From DASSUW01 sp963849695 (lineage in GTDB: Bacteria > Actinomycetota > Thermoleophilia > Solirubrobacterales > Solirubrobacteraceae): a stretch of DNA of 64,000 bases. A model generated the notes under the pieces. That model did no database searches. It had not been told where the DNA came from and was given only the letters and a program-made list of their open reading frames with translations. Shown here piece by piece: positions 1-7,764 of the stretch; the first letter of the stretch is position 1; every line of letters starts with the position of its first letter. The stretch covers positions 1-64,000 of the forward strand of contig CAWKIT010000024.1 of assembly GCA_963849695.1 (NCBI GenBank), given 5' to 3'. Made by a program: the position numbers and the translations under genes.

Positions 1-76
1 CGAACAGCCTCCCTTTGCCACCGTGGACAGTCAGACCGTCGAACGCCGGTGTGAGAGAGCCGTAAGAACCCCGTCG

Positions 77-96
77 ACTAGGCGAAACCGTCTAGT
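77..96. promoter_or_regulatory. Likely autoregulatory TetR operator
   Basis: The sequence ACTAGGCGaaacCGTCTAGT is a 20-bp inverted repeat with 8-bp arms and one mismatched pair. It ends 8 bp before the GTG start of the TetR-family gene. TetR repressors usually bind palindromes overlapping their own promoter, so this is the obvious candidate operator. The assignment is inference from position and symmetry. Confidence 0.55.
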
Positions 97-104
97 ATCC
101 GGAC

Positions 105-692
105 GTGCCGAGGCCGCAGCTGCACAGCACCGACAGCATCCTCGACGCCGCGCGCGAGCTCGTGCTCGACAACGGCGCGCGGGCGGCCACGCTGGACGGC
201 ATCGTCGCCGCCAGCGGCGCGCCCAAGGGCTCGATCTACCACCGCTGGCCGACGCTCAATGATCTGCTCGCCGCGATGTGGATCCGCGCGGTGCGCCGCT
301 CGCAGGAGGGCTTCCTGGCCGCGCTCGGCGATCCCGACCCGGTCGAGGGGGCGGTCGCGGCCGCGCTCACCGTGCACGACTTCGCGCAGGCGCACCCGGC
401 CGACGCTCGCCTGCTGGCTTCGCTGCGCCGCAAGGACCTGATCGACAGCGCCGGCGACCCGGCCTTGAAGACATCGCTGGGGCAGCTCAACCGCCCGCTG
501 GAGGCCGCGATCCGCGAGCTCGCGCGGCGGCTGCACGGCCGCGCCACCCGCACCGCGCTCGAGCAGACGACCTTCGCGGTCGTCGACCTCCCCCTCGGCG
601 CGGTCCGCCGCCACCTGATCGCCGGCACGCCCCTCCCCTCCCCGCTGCGCGCCGAGCTCGAGGCCGCGGTCCGCGCCGCCCTCGGGCGCTGA
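105..692 (+). CDS. TetR-family transcriptional regulator
   Basis: This 195-residue protein has the TetR architecture. A helix-turn-helix sits at about residues 8-52, with the recognition-helix signature GAPKGSIYHRWPT, and is followed by an all-helical ligand-binding half. The GTG start leaves only 8 bp to a 20-bp inverted repeat, which suggests a short or absent leader and autorepression. The C-terminal part resembles the TetR_C-type domains common in actinobacteria, but the inducer cannot be read from sequence. The controlled gene may lie to the left of the window, because the next gene downstream has a different, ECF-type promoter. Confidence 0.85.
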   Translation: MPRPQLHSTDSILDAARELVLDNGARAATLDGIVAASGAPKGSIYHRWPTLNDLLAAMWIRAVRRSQEGFLAALGDPDPVEGAVAAALTVHDFAQAHPADARLLASLRRKDLIDSAGDPALKTSLGQLNRPLEAAIRELARRLHGRATRTALEQTTFAVVDLPLGAVRRHLIAGTPLPSPLRAELEAAVRAALGR

Positions 693-905
693 CGTGCGCG
701 TCGTCACCTGGGTCGCCGGTGCGTGGCCGTCAGACCACGCCGCCGTCGTCGCCGAGCTCGCGCTGTGAGCGCCGCGCCAGCCGGCGCCAGACCTCCTCGA
801 AGGCCGCGAGATCGAGCGGCACGAGCCACGCCGTCCACGTTCATTGGACTTCACCGGAGCGCGCGGCATCCCGGGCCCGATCGTCGAATAGTCGGACCAC
901 GCAGG

Positions 906-932
906 TGTCACAACCCGCCGCCGGCCTTTGTC
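906..932 (+). promoter_or_regulatory. ECF41-type promoter (first sigma gene)
   Basis: TGTCACA (906-912), a 16-nt spacer and TGTC (929-932) match the known ECF41 consensus TGTCACA-N16-CGTC with one change in the -10 element. It lies 38 bp before the ATG of the first ECF41 gene, which implies autoregulation or control by the second paralogue. Confidence 0.65.
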
Positions 933-970
933 AGCGTGGTGAGACATGGCAAATGAGATCGGAGGCCGGA

Positions 971-1979
971 ATGAGCGATAGCGAGCTCGAGGCGCTGCGA
1001 CGGCACGGCTTCGGCGTGGCCTACCGGATGCTCGGCAGCGTCTCGGAGGCCGAAGACGTGGCCCAGGAGGCGCTGCTGCGCCTGACGCGGCAGGAAGGCC
1101 CGATCGACGAGCCGGCCGCCTGGATCACGACAGTCGTCGACGCGCCTGTCGATCAACGTCCTCAAGTCGGCGCGGGCCCGCCGCGAGTCGTATGTCGGGC
1201 CGTGGCTGCCGGAGCCGCTGCTCGAGGATCCGACGCCCGGCCCGGCCTCGCGAGCCGAGCTCGCGGATTCGCTGTCGCTGGCGTTGCTGGTGCTCCTGGA
1301 GCGTCTGACTCCAGTCGAGCGGGCGGCCTACCTGCTGCGCGAGGTGTTCGGCTACGAGTACGCGGACATCGCCGAGATCATCGAGCAGACCGAGGTCAAC
1401 ACGCGGCAGCTCGTGACGCGGGCGCGGAAGCATCTCGAGGCCAGCCGCCCACGCTTCGACGCCGACGAGGCCGCCCGAGACCTCCTGCTCGAACGCTTCC
1501 TCGCGGCCGCCGAGGAGGGCGACCTGGAGGACCTGGAGGAGCTGCTCGCCAAGGACGCCATCCTGTACGCCGACGGCGGCGGCAAGGTGATGGCGGCGCA
1601 GGAGCCGCTCTTCGGGGCCGCGCTGATCGCCCGCTACATGGCGGGCTTGGCTGAGGTGCGCCAGGCTTTCGGCGAGTTCGAGACCCGGCTGGTGCGCGTC
1701 AACGGCCAGCCCGGCCGCGTCTTGCTGGGCGCCGGCGTGGAGCACTACGGGGACGCCGAGCGGCTCGCGGTCGAGAAGGCGCTGGCGCTCCTGAAGTCCG
1801 GTGACTTCGACGCCCACGAGCTCGCCGCGGTCGTGATGCGAGAGCTCGCCGGAAGCCGCCCACCCACCCCGGACCAGGCTGAGGTCCGGGTCTGGGACGT
1901 CCTCACGGTCGATGTCGTCGAGGGCCGGATCCAGACCGTGCGCATCGTGAGGAACCCGGACAAGCTCGGCCATCTCTGA
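971..1979 (+). pseudogene. ECF41-type sigma factor, broken by a +1 frameshift
   Basis: The gene encodes an ECF41-group (SigJ-like) extracytoplasmic-function sigma factor with region 2 (YRMLGSVSEAEDVAQEALLRL), region 4 (YADIAEIIEQTEVNTRQL) and the SnoaL-like C-terminal extension typical of ECF41. That extension carries the DGGGK motif and the NPDKL ending. The reading frame changes near 1133-1142. Removing one base restores TVVTRLSINVLKSARARRES, which aligns with the intact paralogue at 3053. The ATG at 971 follows a good GGAGG. The product would be about 335 residues. The break may be a sequencing error or a true inactivation. The gene is preceded by an ECF41-type promoter and followed by a YceI gene with another one. 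Confidence 0.8.
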
Positions 1980-1981
1980 GC

Positions 1982-2008
1982 TGTCACAGGGCGGCCGGCT
2001 GCGTTGTC
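1982..2008 (+). promoter_or_regulatory. ECF41-type promoter (yceI-like gene)
   Basis: TGTCACA (1982-1988), exactly 16 nt, then TGTC (2005-2008): one mismatch to the ECF41 consensus. It begins three bases after the sigma gene's stop codon and 37 bp before the YceI-family ATG. Confidence 0.65.
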
Positions 2009-2045
2009 AGACGGGTGTGCAGCCGAACCGCACAGGAGGATTCTC

Positions 2046-2573
2046 ATGAGCACGCACGCACCCGGCTCCGTCGGCGCCCCGGACATCGAGAAGACGGTCT
2101 GGCGGATCGATCCCGACCGCTCGAGCGTCGAGTTCCACGCCCCGGCCGTCTGGGGGATCGGGACCGTCAAGGGCCGCTTCTCCCGCTACCAGGGCACGCT
2201 CCGCCTGTCCGGCAGGCCCGCCATCGAGCTGACCATCGAGGCCGACAGCCTCGACACGAAGAACAAGCGGCGCGACAAGCACCTCTCGTCGCCGGACTTC
2301 TTCGACGTCGAGCACCACCCGTACGTGCGCTTCGCGTCCGAGAGCGCCACGCTCGAGGACGAGCGGCTCAGTGTCCGCGGCCTCCTGCACGCCCGTGGCG
2401 CCGGCATGCCGCTGGACATCGACGCCACGCTGCGCCGAGCGGGCGACGAGCTCGAGTTCGAAGCCGTCACCCTCGCCGACCACCGCCGGCTCGGCATGAC
2501 CTGGAACTTCATGGGCATGCTTCGCCCACCCGTCAAGCTCATCGTCAGGGGCCGGCTCGTCCGCGACGCGTAA
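2046..2573 (+). CDS. YceI-family lipid-binding protein
   Basis: This 175-residue protein has the YceI lipocalin-like beta-barrel pattern: a WRIDPDRSSVEFHAP start, the KGRFSRYQGTL strand, TKNKRRDKHLSSPDFFDVEHHPYV in the middle and the closing VKLIVRGRLV strand. Known members bind isoprenoid-type lipids and are often induced by acid or osmotic stress. No signal peptide is visible, so it is probably cytoplasmic. The ATG follows a clear AGGAGGA. Its own ECF41-type promoter makes it a likely target of the adjacent sigma factors, in place of the carboxymuconolactone decarboxylase, oxidoreductase or epimerase genes that usually accompany ECF41. Confidence 0.88.
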   Translation: MSTHAPGSVGAPDIEKTVWRIDPDRSSVEFHAPAVWGIGTVKGRFSRYQGTLRLSGRPAIELTIEADSLDTKNKRRDKHLSSPDFFDVEHHPYVRFASESATLEDERLSVRGLLHARGAGMPLDIDATLRRAGDELEFEAVTLADHRRLGMTWNFMGMLRPPVKLIVRGRLVRDA

Positions 2574-2588
2574 CAGCGCGAGCCGCGT

Positions 2589-2972
2589 TCAGGCGGAACC
2601 CAGACCCCGAACCTGCGAATGACCGCCCGCCCTGACCGAAAGCGCGCTGTCGGCACGGCCGGCCGGAGGCGACGCGATCCGCCGCCGGCGGCGCCGCAGC
2701 CAGCGCGCCAGCAGGTACGGCGGCCCGGCGATCACCGCGGCGATCGCGGCCAGGGGCGCCGCCAGCGCAAGCAGCAGGATGGCCGGCAGGACGACGAAGA
2801 GGATGATGCCGGGTATGGAGAGCAAGAGCACGGGCAGCAGCGCGACTCCGACGCCGGCGCTGAGATCCATCAACTCCTCGAACATCTCTCCGAAGGTCGC
2901 ACGCGGGGGCTGAGGCGTACGCGCGTCGGCACGCGGGGTCGGGGTCGTCGAGGTGGGAGCCGTGTGTGTCAT
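2589..2972 (-). CDS. Small membrane protein, predicted ECF41 target
   Basis: The product is 127 residues. A Pro/Thr-rich cytoplasmic-looking N-terminus is followed by a long hydrophobic stretch (about residues 37-86, probably two membrane helices) and then an Arg-rich WLRRRRRR segment. I do not recognise the family. A perfect ECF41 promoter sits on the minus strand with its -10 element only 9 bp before the ATG, so the mRNA should be nearly leaderless. The gene is divergent from the second ECF41 gene and convergent with yceI. Its promoter is the main reason to believe it is real and belongs to the module. Confidence 0.65.
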   Translation of the reverse strand: MTHTAPTSTTPTPRADARTPQPPRATFGEMFEELMDLSAGVGVALLPVLLLSIPGIILFVVLPAILLLALAAPLAAIAAVIAGPPYLLARWLRRRRRRIASPPAGRADSALSVRAGGHSQVRGLGSA

Positions 2973-2981
2973 CACCCGTAT

Positions 2982-3008
2982 GACGATTCGCGGACCGGCG
3001 ATGTGACA
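2982..3008 (-). promoter_or_regulatory. ECF41 promoter, perfect match (minus strand)
   Basis: On the minus strand, TGTCACA (3008-3002), 16 nt and CGTC (2985-2982) match the ECF41 consensus exactly. It drives the small membrane protein and is separated by only 6 bp from the divergent promoter at 3015. Confidence 0.8.
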
Positions 3009-3014
3009 GCGAGC

Positions 3015-3041
3015 TGTCACAGGCAGCGCCCCTGTCTCGTC
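3015..3041 (+). promoter_or_regulatory. ECF41 promoter, perfect match (plus strand)
   Basis: TGTCACA (3015-3021), 16 nt and CGTC (3038-3041) match the ECF41 consensus exactly. The -10 element ends 11 bp before the ATG of the intact ECF41 gene, indicating direct autoregulation and a very short leader. Confidence 0.8.
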
Positions 3042-3052
3042 TTAGAGGGCAG

Positions 3053-3967
3053 ATGAGACGAGAGCAGTTCGACGAGCTCCGCCCGGCGGCGTTCGCCATC
3101 GCCTACCGGATGCTCGGGAGCGTGAGCGAGGCGGAGGACGTGGTGCAGGAGGGGTTCCTCCGCCTCCACCGGGCGCGCGCGGGCGGCGAGCGGATCGAGT
3201 CGCCGCGCGCGTACCTGTCGGCGGTGGTCTCGCGGCTCGCGCTCGACCAGCTCCGCTCGGCGCGTGTCCGGCGCGAGAGCTACGTGGGCGAGTGGCTGCC
3301 GGAGCCGCTGGTGGCGAGCGCCGACGACGACCCCGCCCGCAAGGCCGAGATGGCGGACTCGCTGTCGCTCGCCTTCCTCGTCCTGCTCGAGAGCCTGTCG
3401 CCCGAGCAGCGCGCCGCGTTCCTGCTGCACGAGGTGTTCGACGAGCCCTACAGGCGGATCGCGGAGATCATCGGCACGAGCGAGCAGAACGCCCGCCAGC
3501 TCGCCACCCGCGCCCGCCGGCACGTCGACGAGCGGCGCCCCCGGTTCGAGGCCTCGCGCGAGCAGCGCGAGCAGCTCGCGACCCGCTTCTTCGCGGCCGT
3601 CGAGGACGGCGACCTCGAAGGCCTTGAGGAGCTGCTGGCCCACGACGTGGTGCTCCACGGCGACGGCGGCGGCAAGGCGCCCGCCATCGTACGTGCGCTC
3701 CACGGCCGCGCGAAGGTGGCCCGCACACTGGTCAGAGGATGGCGGCACGCCGGCACCCGCGTCAGCGGGCTCACCGCGCGCCGCCAGGAGGTCAACGGCC
3801 AGCCGGGCGCCCTGCTCCTCGACCGCGAGGACAGGCTGATCGGCGTCGTGATCCTCGACGTCGCGGAGGGCCAGATCCAGGGCGTGAGCTCGATCGTCAA
3901 TCCGGACAAGCTGCGGCACCTGGGGCCGCTGGCCGACCTGCGCGCGCTGCTGCGCGGGCGCAGCTGA
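3053..3967 (+). CDS. ECF41-type sigma factor with SnoaL-like extension
   Basis: This intact 304-residue ECF41 sigma factor recruits RNA polymerase to TGTCACA/CGTC promoters. Region 2 is at about residues 8-75 (AYRMLGSVSEAEDVVQEGFLRL), region 4 at about 110-165 (EPYRRIAEIIGTSEQNARQL), and the C-terminal SnoaL-like domain carries DGGGK and ends with NPDKLRHL. In ECF41 factors this extension modulates core binding in place of a classical anti-sigma factor, and none is encoded here. It is closely related to the frameshifted copy at 971, so the pair probably arose by duplication. Its own promoter is a perfect ECF41 site divergent from that of the small membrane protein. Confidence 0.92.
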   Translation: MRREQFDELRPAAFAIAYRMLGSVSEAEDVVQEGFLRLHRARAGGERIESPRAYLSAVVSRLALDQLRSARVRRESYVGEWLPEPLVASADDDPARKAEMADSLSLAFLVLLESLSPEQRAAFLLHEVFDEPYRRIAEIIGTSEQNARQLATRARRHVDERRPRFEASREQREQLATRFFAAVEDGDLEGLEELLAHDVVLHGDGGGKAPAIVRALHGRAKVARTLVRGWRHAGTRVSGLTARRQEVNGQPGALLLDREDRLIGVVILDVAEGQIQGVSSIVNPDKLRHLGPLADLRALLRGRS

Positions 3968-4043
3968 ACCTCGCAGTCATCCGGATCGGACGCGGGCAGG
4001 CGGCCTGATCGCGCTATCGGCGACTGCGACGCCTGGGCGCGGC

Positions 4044-5108
4044 TCAGCGGACGAGCGCGAAGAAGGCCGCGACCTCGGCCGCGAACGCCTCCGGCTGCTC
4101 GAGCGCCGGGAAGTGCCCGCCGCGCTCGGGCTCGCTCCAGTAGCGGATGTCGGTGAAGCGCGCGGCGGCCTCGTCGCGGGTCGGGCGCTGGAGCTCGTAC
4201 GGGAAGATCGTGCAGCCGGCGGGCGCGTCGACGCGGTCGCCCGGCTCGAGCGGCCCCTCGAGCCAGCGGGTCACGTCGCCGAGGCTCTCCCAGTACAGCC
4301 GCGCCGAGGACGCGGCGGTGCGCGAGAGCCAGTAGAGCGTCAGCGTGTCCAGGATCCGGTCCTCGCGGATCGGACTGCGCGGGTCGGTCCAGGAGTCGAG
4401 CTTCTCGCCGATCCAGGCCGCGAGGCCGGCGGGCGAGTCGGTCAGCGCGTAGCCGACCGTCTGCGGGCGGGTGCGATGCTGGGTGGAGTAGCCGGCGTCG
4501 TCGTCCGCCTGCTGTTCCGCAGCGGCGGTGGGCGCCAGCGGCGGCATGAGGTGGATGCCGGCGACGTGCTCGCGATCCTGCTGCCCGAGGCTCGCGCTGA
4601 CGCTGGTGCCCCAGTCCGTGCCCTGGGCGCCGTAGCGGGCGTAACCGAGCCGCGCCATCAGCGCCGCCCACGCGCGGGCGATCCGCGCGACGCCCCAGCC
4701 CGGCTCGGTCGGCTTGCCGCTCCAGCCGTAGCCCGGCAGTGAGGGCACGACGCAGTCGAAGCCCGCCTCGGTGAGCAGCGGGAGGACGTCGAGGAACTCC
4801 ACGACGCTGCCCGGCCAGCCGTGCGTGAGGACGAGCGGGAAGGCGTCGGCGCGCGGCGAGCGCGCGTGCAGGAAGTGGACGCGCAGGCCGTCGATCGTGG
4901 TCGCGAACTGCGGCGCGGCGTTGAGGCGCCGCTCCGTCGCGCGCCAGTCGTAGTCCTCCACCCAGCGCTCGCAGCGTTCCTGGAGCCGCTCGAGCGCGAC
5001 GCCCTGGCGCGGATCGGTCGCCGGCTCGGGCCAGCGGGTCGCGCGCAGCCGCGCGCGGAGATCCTCCAGCTCGGCCTCCGGGACGGCCAGGTTGAACGGC
5101 TCGATCAT
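4044..5108 (-). CDS. Epoxide hydrolase, EHN/alpha-beta hydrolase type
   Basis: This 354-residue protein has an N-terminal EHN domain (about residues 1-105) and an alpha/beta-hydrolase fold. HGWPGS at 96-101 forms the oxyanion loop, the nucleophile Asp165 lies in GTDWGTS, and the catalytic His332 is in GGHFPALEQPE. Such enzymes open epoxides to diols through an enzyme-ester intermediate. No signal peptide is seen. The gene starts 22 bp downstream of vapC on the same strand and may be read from the same message. The native substrate is unknown. Confidence 0.88.
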   Translation of the reverse strand: MIEPFNLAVPEAELEDLRARLRATRWPEPATDPRQGVALERLQERCERWVEDYDWRATERRLNAAPQFATTIDGLRVHFLHARSPRADAFPLVLTHGWPGSVVEFLDVLPLLTEAGFDCVVPSLPGYGWSGKPTEPGWGVARIARAWAALMARLGYARYGAQGTDWGTSVSASLGQQDREHVAGIHLMPPLAPTAAAEQQADDDAGYSTQHRTRPQTVGYALTDSPAGLAAWIGEKLDSWTDPRSPIREDRILDTLTLYWLSRTAASSARLYWESLGDVTRWLEGPLEPGDRVDAPAGCTIFPYELQRPTRDEAAARFTDIRYWSEPERGGHFPALEQPEAFAAEVAAFFALVR

Positions 5109-5130
5109 CGCGGCACGAACGCAGTCAGAG

Positions 5131-5544
5131 TCAGGGCAGGAGCTCGAAGGTCTCGCGGTGGTGCGGTCTGACCGCGGCGAAGTGTCGGTGGTCGAGCGTG
5201 ACGACGACCGGGGCTTCGAGCCGCTCGGCGAGGGCGATGACCGAGGCGTCGGTGCCGCCGAGCGGGAAGTCGGCGTACCGCTCGACCAGCTGGGCCATCC
5301 GGACGAAGTCCTCGCTGCTGGGGCCCTCGACGTCGAATGCGCCGAGGCCTCGCAGGAAGGCCGACTCGGCGGGCGCGCCCAGTCGGCGCCCGACGAAGTA
5401 CGTCGCCTCGGCCACGACGAGCGCCGGGACGACCAACCGCAAGTCCGGGCGCGAAAGTGCGACGAGCGACCGCTCGTGGTCGACGTCGTCCGCGTCGGCG
5501 GCGGCGTAGAGCGGGCCGGCGTCAACGACCGCGAGCGTCGTCAT
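5131..5544 (-). CDS. vapC: VapC-type PIN-domain toxin
   Basis: This 137-residue PIN-domain ribonuclease starts with VVDAGPLYAAAD (first acidic metal ligand, Asp8). A conserved Glu lies in VVAEATYFVGRR, and TDASVIALAE and TLDHRHFAAVRP supply the later acidic residues. VapC toxins cleave tRNA or rRNA in translation-arrested or persister states. The start overlaps the antitoxin gene by 23 bp, the usual antitoxin-first translational coupling. The internal NYN-like alternative is less likely given this pairing. Confidence 0.87.
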   Translation of the reverse strand: MTTLAVVDAGPLYAAADADDVDHERSLVALSRPDLRLVVPALVVAEATYFVGRRLGAPAESAFLRGLGAFDVEGPSSEDFVRMAQLVERYADFPLGGTDASVIALAERLEAPVVVTLDHRHFAAVRPHHRETFELLP

Positions 5545-5767
5545 CCCACTCTCGCGCGAGCAGCTCCTCCATGTCGCGTGCCGTGCTGCTGTTACCGCTG
5601 CGGCCGACGGCGGCGAAGGGGACGTCGCGGGGCTTGCCCGCCGCAAGCCCGAGATGCGTAGCGAGCGCGTCGCGGGTGATCTCCGACGCGGACACGTGGC
5701 GGCGGCGGGCTTCGCGCACCAGAGCCAGAGCGAGGTCGTCGGGAAGCGATACAGTGGTGCGCTTCAT
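5522..5767 (-). CDS. vapB: VapB-type ribbon-helix-helix antitoxin
   Basis: This 81-residue protein has an N-terminal ribbon-helix-helix DNA-binding segment (KRTTVSLPDDLALALVREARRRHVSASEITRDAL) and an acidic C-terminus (MEELLAREWDDD) that would wrap around the toxin. It lies upstream of and overlapping vapC. The intergenic side contains a CATAC-gtg-CATAC direct repeat just before the start, a possible autoregulatory site. Confidence 0.82.
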   Translation of the reverse strand: MKRTTVSLPDDLALALVREARRRHVSASEITRDALATHLGLAAGKPRDVPFAAVGRSGNSSTARDMEELLAREWDDDARGR

Positions 5768-5838
5768 ACGTGCATACTACCGGCACGGACCGCCGTGGAT
5801 TCCGCGGTCGAAGCAGGACGCTAGGCTTGGCCGTCGCC

Positions 5839-5912
5839 GCCGGAGTAGCTCAGTCGGTTAGAGCAGCGGAATCATAATCCGCGTGTCGGGGGTTCGAGTC
5901 CCTCCTCCGGCA
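5839..5912 (+). tRNA. tRNA with CAU anticodon (Met, or Ile2)
   Basis: A 74-nt cloverleaf is formed by the acceptor stem GCCGGAG/CTCCGGC, the D-arm AGCTCAGTCGGTTAGAGC, the anticodon stem GCGGA/TCCGC with loop ATCATAA (anticodon CAU), and the T-arm with GGTTCGAGTCC. The discriminator base is A and CCA is not encoded. The normal G1-C72 pair argues against initiator tRNA. Elongator tRNA-Met is most likely, and the lysidine-modified tRNA-Ile2 cannot be excluded from sequence alone. Confidence 0.9.
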
Positions 5913-5992
5913 TCGAAGTCCCTGCAATTCTCAAGGTTCGAGTCGCGAACGCGAGCGGCTTGGGTCAACGGCGCTCGGCGCGCGGGCCCCGG

Positions 5993-6050
5993 AAGTGTTC
6001 GGTACGGATAGATCGCCCTAGCCGAACACTTTCCTCAAAGTGTTCGGTAC
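5993..6050. promoter_or_regulatory. Three-copy AAGTGTTCGGTAC operator upstream of fic
   Basis: Two direct copies of AAGTGTTCGGTAC (5993-6005 and 6038-6050) flank one inverted copy, CCGAACACTTTCC (6022-6034). Copies 1 and 2 form an inverted repeat and copy 3 ends 9 bp before the GTG start of fic. The arrangement looks like a repressor operator overlapping the promoter. The cognate regulator is unknown, and Fic itself has no obvious DNA-binding domain apart from a possible C-terminal winged helix. Confidence 0.6.
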
Positions 6051-6059
6051 CATTCGGAT

Positions 6060-7082
6060 GTGCCCCAGCCGAACAAAATCGCGCACGCGCGTCGAGGACG
6101 TCCGTCACGGGCGGCGGTCTATGACCGGCTCCGGCTACAGATCGGCGAGCTGCGCGAGCGACTCGGTGGGCTGCCCTCGCCGCTTGAGGCCGAAGGCATC
6201 TGGCGAGGCATCTGGCTCGAGGAAGCGCATCATTCGACAGCGATCGAAGGCAACACGCTCGTGCTCAAGCAGGTCGAGCTGCTGCTCGCCGAGGGCCGCG
6301 CGGTCGGCAACAAGGAGCTGAGCGAGTATCTGGAGGTCCGCGGCTACGCGACCGCTGCGGACTGGGTCTACGGGCACGGGATCCAACCAGGCGACTGGTC
6401 CGAGGGCGAGCTCCTGTCGCTCGCGGAAGTCCGCCACGTCCACAGCCTCGCGATGACGCCCGTCTGGGATGTCGCACCGCATCCGCAGGCCACCGACCGA
6501 GAAGCCCCGGGCTCGTTTCGCGAGCATGACATCGAGCGATTCCCCGGCGGCATGCAACCCCCACTCTGGACCGAGGTGCCGGCGCTCATGCGCGACTGGA
6601 TCGCGGACGCCCAGAGACTGCGCGACGTCGACGAAGCGATCCTGGCCGAGTCGCTCGGGTCCCTCCATGCCCGCTTCGAGCAGATCCACCCATTCCTGGA
6701 CGGCAACGGGCGCGCCGGCCGACTGGTCTTGAATCTCTTGCTCGTCCGCCTTGGGATCCCACCGGCGATCATCTACAAGGGCGACCGCTCGCGCTACCTG
6801 GCCGCGCTCCGCCGCGCCGACAGCGGCGACACGGGGCCGCTCGGCGAGTTCCTCGCTCGGGCCGTGCTCGACAACCTCTACAAGTTCGTCGTTCCGGCGG
6901 TCGCGGGCCCGGCGCGGCTCGTCCCGCTGCCAGCCCTTGCGACCGAACAGCTCTCAGCAAACGCGCTGCGTGTAGCGGCGATCCGCGGCCGCTTGAAGGC
7001 CGCCAAGGCAGCCGACGGCACGTGGCGAAGCTCCAGAGCGTGGGTCGACGAGTACCGAGCCACCCGTTACCGACGCTCGTAA
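6060..7082 (+). CDS. Fic-family protein (AMP-transferase type), class II
   Basis: This 340-residue protein carries the Fic signature HPFLDGNGRAGR at residues 210-221. His210 is the catalytic base and the GNGR loop binds nucleotide phosphates. The motif STAIEGN at 59-65 matches the N-terminal inhibitory helix (S/T)xxxE(G/N), which places it in class II, self-inhibited Fic enzymes. Members usually transfer AMP from ATP to Ser, Thr or Tyr of target proteins. No separate antitoxin is needed in this class and none is found beside it. The gene stands alone after the tRNA, behind a three-copy operator. Confidence 0.9.
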   Translation: MPQPNKIAHARRGRPSRAAVYDRLRLQIGELRERLGGLPSPLEAEGIWRGIWLEEAHHSTAIEGNTLVLKQVELLLAEGRAVGNKELSEYLEVRGYATAADWVYGHGIQPGDWSEGELLSLAEVRHVHSLAMTPVWDVAPHPQATDREAPGSFREHDIERFPGGMQPPLWTEVPALMRDWIADAQRLRDVDEAILAESLGSLHARFEQIHPFLDGNGRAGRLVLNLLLVRLGIPPAIIYKGDRSRYLAALRRADSGDTGPLGEFLARAVLDNLYKFVVPAVAGPARLVPLPALATEQLSANALRVAAIRGRLKAAKAADGTWRSSRAWVDEYRATRYRRS

Positions 7083-7091
7083 CCAGGGTCG

Positions 7092-7715
7092 TCAGGCGAC
7101 CACCTTGAGCGCGCTGCCGTAGTTCGTACCCAGCCCGGGCTGAATCGCCATGTTCACGTAGCCGACGCCCTCGAGCTGGTGTGCGAGCGCGAGCGGGCCG
7201 ACGTCGATCGCGCGCAGCCCGCCGTCGGCGGCGAGTTGTGAGACGGCGGACTTGGCGCCCTCGTCGTCGGACGCGATGAAGACGTCGAGCGGGGTGTCCG
7301 CGACCTTGCCCTCGACCAGCGTGCCGGCGAAGGTGGTGTTGAACGCCTTGACGACCTTGGCGCCCGGGACGGCGTTGGCGATCTCCTGCGCGACCGAGCC
7401 CGCCTCGACGGTCAGCGGCGCGTAGGTCTCGAGGTCGACCGGGTTGGTGATGTCGACGACGACCTTGCCGTCGAGCTGGTCGCCGTAGCGGGCGAGCACG
7501 TCGGCCACGGCCTGGTACCAGACCGCGAGCACGACGACGTCGCCGGTCAGCGGATCGCCGACCTCGCCGGCCCGAGCCTCGCCCGGAAGCTCGGCTGCCA
7601 GCGCCTCCGCCTTCGCCCGGTCCGTGCCCAGCACGGTTACGCCGTGGCCGCCCTCGAGCGCGCGGGTGGCGATGCCGCGGGCCATGTTGCCGGTGCCGAT
7701 GATGGTGATGTCCAT
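7092..7715 (-). CDS. NADPH-dependent F420 reductase-like protein
   Basis: This 207-residue single-domain protein begins with the dinucleotide-binding motif IIGTGNMARGIA. It continues with the VVVLAVWYQAVADVL and VVVDITNPVD pattern and the AFNTTFAG loop found in F420H2:NADP+ oxidoreductase-like proteins. These reduce NADP or F420 by hydride transfer, but many homologues annotated this way have no proven activity. It is 49 bp downstream of the esterase gene on the same strand and converges on fic. Confidence 0.8.
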   Translation of the reverse strand: MDITIIGTGNMARGIATRALEGGHGVTVLGTDRAKAEALAAELPGEARAGEVGDPLTGDVVVLAVWYQAVADVLARYGDQLDGKVVVDITNPVDLETYAPLTVEAGSVAQEIANAVPGAKVVKAFNTTFAGTLVEGKVADTPLDVFIASDDEGAKSAVSQLAADGGLRAIDVGPLALAHQLEGVGYVNMAIQPGLGTNYGSALKVVA

Positions 7716-7764
7716 GCGGGCTCCTCGAGTCGAAGTGGTCGGTCTCGATCGTGCGGCGACTTCC

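Noticed and set aside
5891..5944. Repeat of the tRNA T-loop sequence GGTTCGAGTC 44 bp downstream as a possible attachment site
   Set aside because: Ten bases is too short, no integrase is present and the following genes do not look like an integrated element.
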